A DNA stretch of 64,000 nucleotides from Bacillota bacterium. GTDB taxonomy: Bacteria; Bacillota; Clostridia; Lachnospirales; Lachnospiraceae. Positions within the stretch are counted from its first letter, which is position 1, and each line of letters starts with the position of its first letter. Both the position numbers and the translations under genes were made by a program. Positions 54,544 through 63,717 of the stretch are shown here, one piece after another. The stretch spans positions 120,084 to 184,083 of the forward strand of contig JAEWYQ010000070.1 of NCBI GenBank assembly GCA_023395555.1, in the 5' to 3' direction. The notes below the pieces were generated by a model. It was not told the DNA's origin. It worked only from the letters and a program-made list of their open reading frames with translations, and did not search any database.

Positions 54544-55221
54544 ATGGCGAAGATATTAGTGGTTGAGGATGAGATTAAGATAGGACGATTTCTGGAGCTG
54601 GAGCTGAAGCATGAGGGCTATGAGGTGGTGCTGGCAGCAGACGGACGGAGCGGCCTGGAGAAGGCTCTGAAGGAAAATGTGGATCTGGTGATCTTGGATA
54701 TTATGCTGCCGGGCCTCAATGGGATTGAGGTGTGCCGCAGAATCCGGCTGGAGTCCCAGGTTCCCATTATTATGCTTACTGCAAAGGATGATGTGACGGA
54801 CAAGGTTGCCGGACTGGATACGGGTGCGGATGATTATATGACGAAGCCCTTTGCCATTGAGGAGTTGCTGGCCAGAATCCGTGTGGCGCTGAACCGGAAG
54901 AGGCAGTCCCGGGAATCGAAGGAAGATCTTCTGAAGATCGGAAAGGTGACGCTGAATCTCTTGAGCCATAGCGCATATTATGATCAGGAGGAGCTGGTAT
55001 TGACGAAGAAGGAATATGAGCTTCTGGAATATCTGATGCGCAATAAGAATATTGCCTTAACCAGAGAACAGCTGCTGAATAATGTATGGGATTATGAATA
55101 CTTTGGTGATACCAATGTGGTCGATGTATACATCCGCTATCTCAGACAGAAGATTGATGAGAAATACGGAATCCATCTGATTTCCACGGTTCGGGGCGTG
55201 GGCTATATTATTAAGGGTTGA
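54544..55221 (+). CDS. OmpR-family response regulator
   Basis: 225 residues from MAKILVVEDE (GGAGGT just before); an ATG at 54532 is the alternative. Receiver domain with phospho-acceptor D52 (VILDIMLPG), T/A at TAKDD and K101 (KPF). C-terminal winged helix of the OmpR/PhoB type (VLTKKEYELLEYLMRNKN; TNVVDVYIRYLRQKID; VRGVGYII). The kinase gene follows four bases later. Target genes unknown. Confidence 0.95.
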   Translation: MAKILVVEDEIKIGRFLELELKHEGYEVVLAADGRSGLEKALKENVDLVILDIMLPGLNGIEVCRRIRLESQVPIIMLTAKDDVTDKVAGLDTGADDYMTKPFAIEELLARIRVALNRKRQSRESKEDLLKIGKVTLNLLSHSAYYDQEELVLTKKEYELLEYLMRNKNIALTREQLLNNVWDYEYFGDTNVVDVYIRYLRQKIDEKYGIHLISTVRGVGYIIKG

Positions 55222-55225
55222 TACT

Positions 55226-56647
55226 ATGAGCAGAACTTTTTTAGAAGCGTTACGGACCTTTTTGCAAAGGACGATTCTGCCTTTGCGCAGAAAACGGGAG
55301 GAGTGGCTGAGTAATTTTCGTTTATCCATTACCTTTCGTATCTCATTGGCATATTTAAAGTTATTATTAACGCATGGTATCTTACTTTTCGTAGGTTTCT
55401 TTCTTGTTTTTATTTCCGCGGAAAAGAGTGGCTTTGAAGAGAAGGCCAAGGAGATTATCAAGCTTGTGGAAACCGGAGGAGAGGAGGCATTGACGAATCC
55501 CTACCGGGAGGAGGGGCTCACCATAAGGGTGGAGACCTCCGGGAGAGTGCTGTATGATGATATCGCCCATGAAGAGAGGGACGGTATGGAATTCCTGTTT
55601 GACGTTCATATTGACCTGAACAGCTTAGAGGATGCTGTGATCGTAAAGGAAGACAAGAACTTTTCTGTCAACGGCAGGGATTATACAGCCAACTTCCAGT
55701 ATAATCTCTCCAGGAGCTATGAGCGGTATGCCTCCATGACCTGGAAGCTGGTGCTCCTGTACCTTATCGTTACGGCCATGATTATCCGTAAGGGAAGGGG
55801 AAGTGACATCAAGCTTCTGGATCCCATCCGGGAGATGTCTGCTATAGCCAACCGCCTGACCGTCAACAATCTCCACAGCGAGCGGCTGAATGTGGAGGGG
55901 ACGAAGAACGAGCTGAAGGATCTGGCCAATGTAATTAACGCTATGCTGGATCGGATTGAAACCTCCTACGAGAGCCAGAAGCAGTTTGTATCCGATGCCT
56001 CCCATGAGCTTCGAACCCCCATCGCTGTGATTCAGGGATATATTAATATGCTTAACCGCTGGGGAAGCTCCAATGAGGAGGTTCTGCAGGAATCCATAGA
56101 GGCAATTCAGAACGAGGCCAGATCTATGCAGGATCTGGTGGAAAAGCTCCTGTATCTGTCTCGGCATGATAAGAAGACATTAAAATTAATCAAAAAGCGG
56201 TTTAACATACGTCCTCTCATTGAGGACATGGTGAAGGAAACCAGGCTGGTTGCTGGCAACCGGATTATCAGCAATCCGGTTATGGAGGATGTTGTCGTAT
56301 ACGGCGATAAGCAGGCCTTGAAGCAGGCCCTTCGTATTTTTATAGACAATGCGGTGAAATATACAAAGGAAGAAGGAGAGATTACGATTCTCTGCCAGAA
56401 GGTCAACGGGGACTGTGTTATTACTGTGTCAGACACCGGAATTGGAATGACCCGAAAGGATATTGATCATATCTTCAACCGATTTTACCGTTCCGACCAT
56501 GTGAGGAACCAGAATATCAGCGGCCACGGTCTGGGGCTTTCCCTAGCGAAGATTATTATTCTGGCCCATACGGGCAAGATTAAGGTGCGTTCCCAATTTA
56601 AGAAGGGTTCCAGCTTCATTATAACCATTCCAAAGAGAAGATTTTAA
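55226..56647 (+). CDS. Sensor histidine kinase (HAMP-HisKA-HATPase)
   Basis: 473 residues. Membrane segments at about 41-62 and 172-187 bracket a ~110-residue extracytoplasmic sensor, followed by HAMP (about 190-245), phospho-acceptor H260 in SHELRTPIAVIQGY, and an ATPase domain with N-box RIFIDNAVKYTKE, G1 VSDTGIGM and G2 GHGLGLSLAK. A ~35-residue basic N-terminal cytoplasmic tail precedes the first helix. It phosphorylates the regulator encoded upstream. Signal unknown. Confidence 0.95.
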   Translation: MSRTFLEALRTFLQRTILPLRRKREEWLSNFRLSITFRISLAYLKLLLTHGILLFVGFFLVFISAEKSGFEEKAKEIIKLVETGGEEALTNPYREEGLTIRVETSGRVLYDDIAHEERDGMEFLFDVHIDLNSLEDAVIVKEDKNFSVNGRDYTANFQYNLSRSYERYASMTWKLVLLYLIVTAMIIRKGRGSDIKLLDPIREMSAIANRLTVNNLHSERLNVEGTKNELKDLANVINAMLDRIETSYESQKQFVSDASHELRTPIAVIQGYINMLNRWGSSNEEVLQESIEAIQNEARSMQDLVEKLLYLSRHDKKTLKLIKKRFNIRPLIEDMVKETRLVAGNRIISNPVMEDVVVYGDKQALKQALRIFIDNAVKYTKEEGEITILCQKVNGDCVITVSDTGIGMTRKDIDHIFNRFYRSDHVRNQNISGHGLGLSLAKIIILAHTGKIKVRSQFKKGSSFIITIPKRRF

Positions 56648-56720
56648 GTAGAATATCAATTACAATACTTTCTGTAATGTAACGGAAGTGAAACAGAACA
56701 ATATACCTATAAAATCAAAA

Positions 56721-56776
56721 ATCCCCCTGCTATACATGTTCTGTTTTAACAGAATTCATGCATGTTACAGGGGGAT
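56721..56776 (-). terminator. Terminator of the fsa-tkt operon
   Basis: ATCCCCCTG (56721-56729) pairs with CAGGGGGAT (56768-56776); the long loop holds further pairing (ACATG/CATGT, CTGTT/AACAG). On the minus strand the stem is followed by TTTTTGATTTT. It may also stop the convergent kinase transcript. Confidence 0.75.
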
Positions 56777-56800
56777 TATCCTCAAGATATTTCCTCTTAC

Positions 56801-58783
56801 TTACAATACGCTTTTTACAGCCTTCACCACATTTTCTGTTGTAAAGCCAAATTTCTTAAACAGGGTTCCTGCCGGTGCGGAGGCGCCGAAGCCCTTCATG
56901 GTAACTGTGGTTCCGTCCAGGCCCACATACTTGCCCCAACCGAAGTCAATCGCGGCTTCCACTGCCACTCTGGCCCTAACCTTTGACGGAAGAACGCTCT
57001 GCTTATACTCTTCGGATTGTGCCTCGTATATCTCCATGGAAGGAATACTTACCACTCTTACATCGATGCCTTCCTTTGCAAGCTCTTCCTGGGCCTTAAT
57101 TCCCAATTCAACCTCGGAACCGCTTGCCATAATAATGGCATCCGGAACCTCCTTCATGGAATTGGATACAATATAGCCGCCCTTTAAGGCTTCCTTGGAG
57201 GAACCAGCCAGCTGAGGAAGATTCTGACGTGTCAGCACCAATGCCGTAGGGGTATTGCAGGAGGTTACCGCATAATACCAGGCGGCGATACACTCCGTCG
57301 CATCCGCCGGACGGTATACCGTGAAGTTGGGCATGGCACGAAGCATGGCCAGCTGCTCGATAGGCTCATGGGTCGGGCCATCCTCGCCGACGCCGATGCT
57401 GTCATGAGTAAACACATAGGTCAAAGGAAGTCCCATTAAGGCGGAAAGCCTTGCCATGGGCTTCACATAATCACTGAATACAAAGAAGGTGGATACATAG
57501 GCTCTCAACCCGCCGTGAAGAGCCAGGCCGTTGCCAATCGCCGCCATCGCCAGCTCACGCACACCAAAGTGAAGGTTGCGGCCTGCGTAATTCTCCTTTG
57601 AAAAGTCACCCATATCATTCAGATAAGTCTTGGTAGAGGGCGCAAGATCCGCGGCACCGCCGATGAGGTTGGGAAGATGATTCTTCAGGCGGTTCAGCAC
57701 CTGACCGGATAGATTTCTCGTTGCCTCCGGCTTATCTGCAAATGCCCAGAATTCTTCATTATCAATAAGACCCTTTGCCAGCTGTGTATCATGATACTGA
57801 TCCCATAATGCCTTCTGCTCCGGAAATGCCTTGCAGTAATCAACAAATAACTGATTCCAGGCTTCCTCCGCCTTCCCGCCTTCCGCGGCAAGGGCTTTAT
57901 AATTCTCATAAACCTCCTCAGGAACAAAGAACGCTTCCTGGCTCGGCCATTCTAATTTCTCTTTTAATGCCGTAACATTATCTGCGCCAAGGGGTTCGCC
58001 ATGGGCGCTGGCCATTCCTTCTCTGGGACTGCCATGACCGATCTTCGTCTTTACGGTGATCATGGAAGGTCTGGATAAGTCTTCCTTGGCAGCCTTAATT
58101 GCAGCCCCAATCTCCGCCAGATCATTGCCATCCTCAACCACCAGGGTCTGGAAGCCATATGCTTCAAAACGCTTCTTCACATCCTCAGTAAAAGCGATAT
58201 CCGTGCTTCCTTCGATGGAAATCTGATTGCTGTCATACAGAACAATTAATTTGCCCAGTCCGAGAGTGCCTGCCAGAGACATTGCCTCGGAGGTAATTCC
58301 CTCCATCATGCAGCCGTCGCCGCCCAGGACATAGGTATAGTGATCCACCACCGGATAGCCTTCCTTATTGAATACCGCCGCCAGATGAGCCTCGCCCATT
58401 GCCATGCCCACTGCCATAGCCATTCCGGCACCAAGAGGGCCTGTGGTCGCTTCAACGCCAACCGTATGACCGTACTCCGGATGTCCGGGAGTCAGGGAGC
58501 CATCCTGACGGAACTGTGCCAGGTCTTCTTTTGTCAGGCCGTAGCCGAATAAATGCAATAAAGAGTATAACAGCATGGAGCCATGACCGCCGGACAGGAT
58601 GAAACGGTCCCTGTTCGCCCATTGCGGGTTGGACGGATTATGCTTCATGTGCTTCGCCCATAATTCATAGGCCATGGCCGCCGCTCCCAGCGGTAAGCCC
58701 GGATGTCCCGAATTTGCCTTCTGCACACCGTCAGCAGATAGGATTCTGATGGCGTTGACTGACCTTGTATCAATGTTGCTCAT
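56801..58783 (-). CDS. tkt: Transketolase
   Basis: 660 residues, full length. Thiamine diphosphate motif GDGCMMEGITSEAMSLAGTL through LYDSNQISIEG; GHPGLPLGAAAMAYELW; ILSGGHGSMLLYSLLHLFG; pyrimidine-domain GVRELAMAAIGNGLALHGG and HDSIGVGEDGPTHEPIEQL. It transfers two-carbon units between pentose and other sugar phosphates. It follows fsa after 36 bases, so the two form a non-oxidative pentose phosphate operon. Confidence 0.98.
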   Translation of the reverse strand: MSNIDTRSVNAIRILSADGVQKANSGHPGLPLGAAAMAYELWAKHMKHNPSNPQWANRDRFILSGGHGSMLLYSLLHLFGYGLTKEDLAQFRQDGSLTPGHPEYGHTVGVEATTGPLGAGMAMAVGMAMGEAHLAAVFNKEGYPVVDHYTYVLGGDGCMMEGITSEAMSLAGTLGLGKLIVLYDSNQISIEGSTDIAFTEDVKKRFEAYGFQTLVVEDGNDLAEIGAAIKAAKEDLSRPSMITVKTKIGHGSPREGMASAHGEPLGADNVTALKEKLEWPSQEAFFVPEEVYENYKALAAEGGKAEEAWNQLFVDYCKAFPEQKALWDQYHDTQLAKGLIDNEEFWAFADKPEATRNLSGQVLNRLKNHLPNLIGGAADLAPSTKTYLNDMGDFSKENYAGRNLHFGVRELAMAAIGNGLALHGGLRAYVSTFFVFSDYVKPMARLSALMGLPLTYVFTHDSIGVGEDGPTHEPIEQLAMLRAMPNFTVYRPADATECIAAWYYAVTSCNTPTALVLTRQNLPQLAGSSKEALKGGYIVSNSMKEVPDAIIMASGSEVELGIKAQEELAKEGIDVRVVSIPSMEIYEAQSEEYKQSVLPSKVRARVAVEAAIDFGWGKYVGLDGTTVTMKGFGASAPAGTLFKKFGFTTENVVKAVKSVL

Positions 58784-58819
58784 TGTAGATCCTCCTTATA
58801 ATCAATCTATAGATAGAGC

Positions 58820-59473
58820 CTATTCTCCGAAAACCGCCCTGTAATCCTGCTTGAACTTCTCAATTCCGGCATCCGTCAGGGGATGCTTTGCACACTGGGC
58901 GATTACGCTATAGGGAACCGTGGCGATATCCGCACCGGCCAGAGCACATTCTGTAATATGCACCGTGCTGCGGATGCTGGCGGCGATAATCTCTGTCTTG
59001 ATATCATAGATTTCAAATATTTCGGAAATAGTTCTGACTAAGTCGACGCCCGGTGTTGAGATGTCATCCAGACGGCCTACGAAGGGAGATACATAGGTAG
59101 CGCCTGCTCTGGCTGCCAGTAATGCCTGATTTGCTGAGAAGATCAGAGTTACATTGGTCTTAATTCCTTCGGAAGCAAGAACCTTGGTTGCCTTTAATCC
59201 TTCCAGTGTCATAGGAATCTTAACTACCATGTTCCGATGAATCTTGGCAATCTCTCTTCCTTCCTTAATCATATCCTCCGCCTTTTCCGTGGTTGCTTTC
59301 ACTTCGCCGCTGATGGGGCCGTCAACAATGCTTGTAATTTCCTTAATTACCTCCGCAAAGTCTCTTCCTTCCTTTGCAATTAAGGACGGATTGGTTGTTA
59401 CTCCGCAGATGACACCCAGATCATTCGCTTTTCTGATTTCTTCTACATTCGCCGTATCGAGAAACAGTTTCAT
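58820..59473 (-). CDS. fsa: Small transaldolase / fructose-6-phosphate aldolase family
   Basis: 217 residues, typical of the short MipB/TalC class. Schiff-base lysine K85 in [10 protein letters not shown]-terminal [14 protein letters not shown], and [15 protein letters not shown]. In Firmicutes such proteins usually act as transaldolase. Coupled with tkt downstream. AGGAGG-like GGGAGG before the ATG. Upstream 59474-59654 is a leader with no recognised riboswitch. Confidence 0.95.
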   Translation of the reverse strand: MKLFLDTANVEEIRKANDLGVICGVTTNPSLIAKEGRDFAEVIKEITSIVDGPISGEVKATTEKAEDMIKEGREIAKIHRNMVVKIPMTLEGLKATKVLASEGIKTNVTLIFSANQALLAARAGATYVSPFVGRLDDISTPGVDLVRTISEIFEIYDIKTEIIAASIRSTVHITECALAGADIATVPYSVIAQCAKHPLTDAGIEKFKQDYRAVFGE

Positions 59474-59654
59474 AAAATATACCTCCCAAAAGATGTAACA
59501 GCGTCCGCCGATCCTGATCCGAAAGCACCGGAAGGAGAATCGACCCCCGCTTGTCCAAAGTGTGCATAATAAGCTTACTATACAATAATTCTATTTTCAA
59601 TGCAATTGGCAATATATACACACATTATTTGAAAAAAACCAAATTTCTATCCAC

Positions 59655-61877
59655 TTAGTCAATCTCCGAAATACGGAAATAACTGACTTCAAACTGCTCT
59701 GCGGGCATGGGCCTTGCAAAATAATAACCCTGTATAATATCACACCCTACTTTGCATAAAAACTCAACCTGTTCCTTTGTTTCAATACACTCCGCAACCA
59801 CCTTCATATGCAGATCCTTCGCCATGGTAATGGTGTTGCGTATGACACAAAGCCCCCGCTCCACCTCCTCGGTAATGCGGAACAATTCGCCGTCCAGCTT
59901 CACCGTATCCAGAGGCAGATCCTTCAACGAGTTCAGTGAGGAATAGCCTGCGCCAAAATCATCCATGGACACCAAAAAGCCGTATTCCTTCAAACGGATC
60001 ACCGTATTGATCAACATCTGCTTGTTCTGCAAAAAGGCGCTCTCCGTCAACTCCAATTCAATCAGATTGCGGGGAATTCCATAGCTGTCCACAATCTCCG
60101 CTATAATCTCTGCCAGATGGGCATTGGCAAAATGCAGCCTGGATATATTCACAGACACCGGAACCGGATCATATCCCTTATCCAGCCAATCCGCCAGCAG
60201 TTCACACACCTTCTTCAGCATATAATAATCCAGTTCAATAATAAATCCGTTCTTTTCAAAAAGCGGAATAAAATTGCTGGGAGAGATGGGTACGCCGCCC
60301 TCGTTGTGCCAGCGCACCAGCGCTTCGGCACCATAGATCGTCTCTTCCCTGGCCAGATATTTGGGCTGAAGATATACATGGAATTCTTCATTTTTCAGAG
60401 CATCGTTCATGGATTTCTCAATTTCCTCTTCCGACAGCAGCCTCTCCCGATCCGCATCATCAAAGAAGGAAATCATGCTCTCCGAGCTTCCCTTGATATT
60501 GTTCTTTGCAATCTGTGCAAATTCACCCATCCGGTCAATGGAATCCTTGCGCTCCGTAACCTGGTATATACCGTAGAAAACTCTTACCATCTCGGTGTAG
60601 CGGAGCCGGTGAATACGGTCATTTAATTCCATAATTCTTAATTTCAGTTCCTCTTTATCGGAAAAAGCCATGAGAATATAAAACTGGTCCGCCGCATACC
60701 GGGTAAAGGGCTCTCTGGGCCGAATCCATTTTTTAATCACATTGTAGATATCCTTTAATACCTCGTCACCCTTATGATAGCCGTAAGCGTCATTGATAAC
60801 CTTAAAGCGGTTAATATCAAAATTAACCAGAGCATAATTATTCTTATAGAATTGCTTGCTGTTCAGCACCTTGCTCATCTTGATCCGGAATTTATACCAA
60901 TTGTCCCCGCCGGTCACCGGATCCAGATACAGGGCCCGCACCACCTTCCGGTCGGAACTCTTCTGATTGATGATCATTACCAGGAACATGAACAGGGTGG
61001 CGGCAATCAGCAGCCATATCATATTAGTCAGCTGCAAAAGCTCCCTGGCAAAGCCCTTCATGGTAAATCTTCCTCCCGCCAGTACAGACCAGCCATTGTC
61101 GCCAAGAGGAGCCTGTGTCCAGATCAAAACTGTGGGACGATAGATTTTTCTTTCCTGATAAAGGGACTGCAGATTGTCATCCAGCGTGTCTCGGACAATT
61201 TCTTCAAATGTCCTGTTTTCAGACATCATGGCGTCGTAATTAAAGTTCCGAATATCAGATCCCTTCACATATCCAACCAGGTTCTTCTCCTGATTGACCA
61301 GGTAAATGGCATGTCCCTCCTCCATCTGGGAGGCAAAGACTTCCTCGCTTAACTCCGCGCTCCTTTGGATGCCGATCAATCCTACACTGATACCGTCCCT
61401 GATAACCGGGACTGTGTACAGCAGCACCGGAATCTGATCCTTTGTATAGCCGGAAGAGATCTGCATCTCTTCCTCACCCTGCATGGCGCCCACAAAATAC
61501 GCCTCTTCCGACAGGTCGATTGCCTCTCCCCGGGAGTCCCATCCCTTACCATCAGAACCGGCCACCACGATGTCCATATATTCCAGATCCGTATCAATCA
61601 GAGGTAATAATCTTTCCAGGGTGTTTTCATCCGGATCCTGTCCGTTGGCAAGATAACATGCGGATATATGCAGGATCTTAGCGGTATGTTCCATTTCCTT
61701 CTGAATAAGCGCTGCCGTATTCTCAGCCATATGAAAATATGATTCGGACTGCAGCTTATAGCTGTATCCCATCATCTGTGATATATGAAACAGGCCTATG
61801 GTAAAGGATACCACCATGCCGAAAATAGCAAATATAATAAGAGGGATCGTCCTGTTCTTAGGCAAAGCAAACCTCAT
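59655..61877 (-). CDS. Membrane c-di-GMP phosphodiesterase (Cache-degenerate GGDEF-EAL)
   Basis: 740 residues. Membrane segments at about 12-34 and 285-305 flank an extracytoplasmic Cache-like sensor (YFHMAENTAALIQKEMEHTA; GVSVGLIGIQRSAEL). A GGDEF-type domain follows (LDPVTGGDNWYKF; LVNFDINRFKVIND), but its active-site motif reads AADQF, so diguanylate cyclase activity is unlikely. The C-terminal EAL domain looks complete: GAEALVRW, VNISRLHF, LIELELTESAF, MDDFGAGYSSLNSL, KLDGELF, AECIETKEQ, and GYYFARPM. It probably degrades c-di-GMP under sensory control. GAGGAG precedes the ATG. Confidence 0.93.
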   Translation of the reverse strand: MRFALPKNRTIPLIIFAIFGMVVSFTIGLFHISQMMGYSYKLQSESYFHMAENTAALIQKEMEHTAKILHISACYLANGQDPDENTLERLLPLIDTDLEYMDIVVAGSDGKGWDSRGEAIDLSEEAYFVGAMQGEEEMQISSGYTKDQIPVLLYTVPVIRDGISVGLIGIQRSAELSEEVFASQMEEGHAIYLVNQEKNLVGYVKGSDIRNFNYDAMMSENRTFEEIVRDTLDDNLQSLYQERKIYRPTVLIWTQAPLGDNGWSVLAGGRFTMKGFARELLQLTNMIWLLIAATLFMFLVMIINQKSSDRKVVRALYLDPVTGGDNWYKFRIKMSKVLNSKQFYKNNYALVNFDINRFKVINDAYGYHKGDEVLKDIYNVIKKWIRPREPFTRYAADQFYILMAFSDKEELKLRIMELNDRIHRLRYTEMVRVFYGIYQVTERKDSIDRMGEFAQIAKNNIKGSSESMISFFDDADRERLLSEEEIEKSMNDALKNEEFHVYLQPKYLAREETIYGAEALVRWHNEGGVPISPSNFIPLFEKNGFIIELDYYMLKKVCELLADWLDKGYDPVPVSVNISRLHFANAHLAEIIAEIVDSYGIPRNLIELELTESAFLQNKQMLINTVIRLKEYGFLVSMDDFGAGYSSLNSLKDLPLDTVKLDGELFRITEEVERGLCVIRNTITMAKDLHMKVVAECIETKEQVEFLCKVGCDIIQGYYFARPMPAEQFEVSYFRISEID

Positions 61878-62238
61878 GATAGTTCTCCTCGCAGGTATAT
61901 TATAGTCATTATAATCTTTTGTAATTATGTCTTTTATTTGTGAAAATAGTCTTTATAAAATCGCTTTTTGTGAAGTCATTTCTATAAAACATTGTTTTTT
62001 ACAAAGAAACCTACAAAGTCTATCATACACTATTTTATATGAGGTTGTCAAAATTAATATCGCTTTTAGATCAAGAAATTTGTATGTTATTTGAATTAAT
62101 TTATCCTTCCCTTCTAAAATAGGATTGAAAAGAGAATACATGTATAATATGATAATTATTAGGGATTTGAAAACATTACAGCCTATTTCATCCATATATA
62201 AAATATGGTTTGCTTACCGAATAAGATTGGAGAATCTG
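61878..62238. other. AT-rich divergent intergenic region
   Basis: About 360 bases between divergent genes. It must hold both promoters; a TATAAT-like element lies before the EAL gene on the minus strand. No riboswitch or RNA gene recognised. The frame of the following ATPase extends to 62125 but without a ribosome site. Confidence 0.4.
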
Positions 62239-63096
62239 ATGATTTATTTAAAAAGCTTTACATTTCCCAATGCCGAGGCAGAATTCAACTTTTTTATGAG
62301 CGTTCAAAGAACCTGCTATGATTCCTTTTATCCCTTCCAGATTTTATCAAAGAATGAGCTGGACCGGCTGGATTTTGATACCGTGACCATATTATATGGA
62401 GGAAACGGTTCGGGAAAATCCACCGCCCTCAATGTCATTGCAGAAAAGGCCAGGCTTCGCCGAGATTCTGTTTATAATAAATCTAATTTTTTCCCGGATT
62501 ATGTAGAGATGTGCGGCATGAATATGGAGGAAGAAATTACGAGCAGCAGCCGCATCATTACCAGTGATGATGTGTTTGATTATATGCTGAACATCCGTAA
62601 CCTGAATGAAGGAATTGACCTGAAGCGGGAGGAGCTGTTTGATGAATACCTGGATGCAAAATATTCTCACTTTCAGCTGAAATCAATGGCGGATTATGAC
62701 CAGCTGAAAAAAGTGAATAACTCCAGACGGAAAACCCAGTCCCGCTTTGTGCGGGGAGAATTGATGGATAATGTCCGGGAATATTCCAATGGCGAGAGTG
62801 CCTTTCTTTATTTCACGGAAAAGATCCAGGAAAACGGGCTTTATTTATTGGACGAGCCGGAGAATAGTCTTTCTCCAAAACGTCAGGCGGAATTATTAAG
62901 CTTTCTTGAAGAGTCAGCCCGATTTTTTGGGTGCCAATTTATTATTTCCACTCACTCACCGTTCCTTCTCTCCATGAGGGGAGCCAGAATATATAATCTG
63001 GATAAAAATCCGGCCCGGATCGAACGCTGGACTGATTTAGAGAATGTTCGTTCTTATTATGATTTTATTAAAATGCATGAAAGGGAGTTTCTATAA
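62239..63096 (+). CDS. Stand-alone RecF/SMC-like AAA ATPase
   Basis: About 285 residues from the ATG at 62239 (TTGGAGA upstream). Walker A GGNGSGKST at 54-62, ABC-type signature region EYSNGESAFLYF (a short version of LSGGE), Walker B YLLDEPENSLSPKRQ, and switch ISTHSPFLLS. The central insert is too short for a coiled coil, so it resembles the AbiEii/OLD/YhaN-like small ATPases found singly in Firmicutes. Function unknown; stand-alone copies are sometimes linked with defence. No partner gene is seen beside it, but the mobile element to the right may have cut the neighbour. Confidence 0.88.
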   Translation: MIYLKSFTFPNAEAEFNFFMSVQRTCYDSFYPFQILSKNELDRLDFDTVTILYGGNGSGKSTALNVIAEKARLRRDSVYNKSNFFPDYVEMCGMNMEEEITSSSRIITSDDVFDYMLNIRNLNEGIDLKREELFDEYLDAKYSHFQLKSMADYDQLKKVNNSRRKTQSRFVRGELMDNVREYSNGESAFLYFTEKIQENGLYLLDEPENSLSPKRQAELLSFLEESARFFGCQFIISTHSPFLLSMRGARIYNLDKNPARIERWTDLENVRSYYDFIKMHEREFL

Positions 63097-63178
63097 AAAA
63101 GCTTGCTTTGTAGAAATTTCCTGCTAAACTGAAACTATGAAGGGCGCCTTTCATAAAAAATCATCCTGGAGGTTATTT

Positions 63179-63232
63179 ATGAAAGATTCACAGCAGTACT
63201 ACAAAGAACCAGGTTTCTTTACTGATTGTTAA
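63179..63232 (+). pseudogene. Short 5' gene fragment apparently cut by a mobile element
   Basis: 17 codons (MKDSQQYYKEPGFFTDC, then TAA) with a good ribosome site (CTGGAGG, 63165-63171), a plausible promoter (TTGCTT at 63103-63108, 16 bases, TAAACT at 63125-63130) and a palindrome around 63137-63154. The stop codon and following DNA appear to belong to the transposon end (candidate terminal TGTTAAAG from 63227), so this is probably the start of a gene whose rest lies beyond the element. A genuine tiny peptide is the alternative. Confidence 0.45.
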
Positions 63233-63243
63233 AGATTTTTTGA

Positions 63244-63313
63244 TCTGTCACTAAACTGATCTCTTAGTCTGTCAGAGTACTGCTCCTGATTCTGTCATTA
63301 GATTTTAGGATAG
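63244..63313 (+). repeat. Three TCTGTCA repeats, candidate transposase-binding sites
   Basis: TCTGTCA occurs at 63244-63250, 63268-63274 and 63291-63297, spaced 24 and 23 bases. Elements of the Tn552/Tn5053/Tn7-like kind carry several 20-odd-bp transposase-binding repeats at each end, often with TGTCA. The bodies between the repeats are only loosely similar. Confidence 0.5.
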
Positions 63314-63318
63314 TTGGG

Positions 63319-63343
63319 GCAGTGTTCCTGCCCCAAGCTTTTA
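63319..63343. terminator. Small hairpin downstream of the frameshifted gene
   Basis: TTGGGGCAG pairs with CTGCCCCAA around a TGTTC loop (about 63315-63337), directly after the TAA at 63341-63343 as read on the minus strand. No good T tract on the minus strand. Confidence 0.4.
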
Positions 63344-63717
63344 TCGGATAGCAAAACGTATTGCAATAGCATCCAATGCCAGCCTCCGGTTTTCTCCATC
63401 CAAGTGACACATCAGAGAAAAAGGAGAAAAATCATAATCGCTATACCCGTTGTATAGGTTGAAACCCAGGCGGATCAAGGCTTTACATCCAGACGAAAAA
63501 TCCTCTTCCCGGCTTGACAGACAGTCCAGGATATGGTGTTTCTTAAAGTTATAAATGGATGATTGGATCTCTTCCGGTACAGATCCCGGTTGCCGGAGAT
63601 AACGAAGAACAAAGCCTTCCGCTCGTTATCGTCAGGGTGGGTACCGTCTTCCTTCAGAAGCTGGGAATACCATTCTTTATGGGATGGAAGGATAAATGTG
63701 GGTGAACCCATAATCAC
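63341..63717 (-). pseudogene. Frameshifted DUF6075-like cargo gene
   Basis: The first frame, from the ATG at 63717, reads GSPTFILPSHKEWYSQLLKE and ALFFVISGNRDLYRKR. At about 63560-63575 the likeness moves by one base into another frame: SSIYNFKKHHILDCLSSREE, ALIRLGFNLYNGYSDYDF, and LALDAIAIRFAIR, ending at 63341. Joined, these make one protein of about 125 residues resembling DUF6075 (recalled, not searched). As it stands the first frame gives 80 residues with an unrelated tail. A single-base indel or sequence error explains it. The start overlaps the ExeA gene's stop by four bases. Confidence 0.6.
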
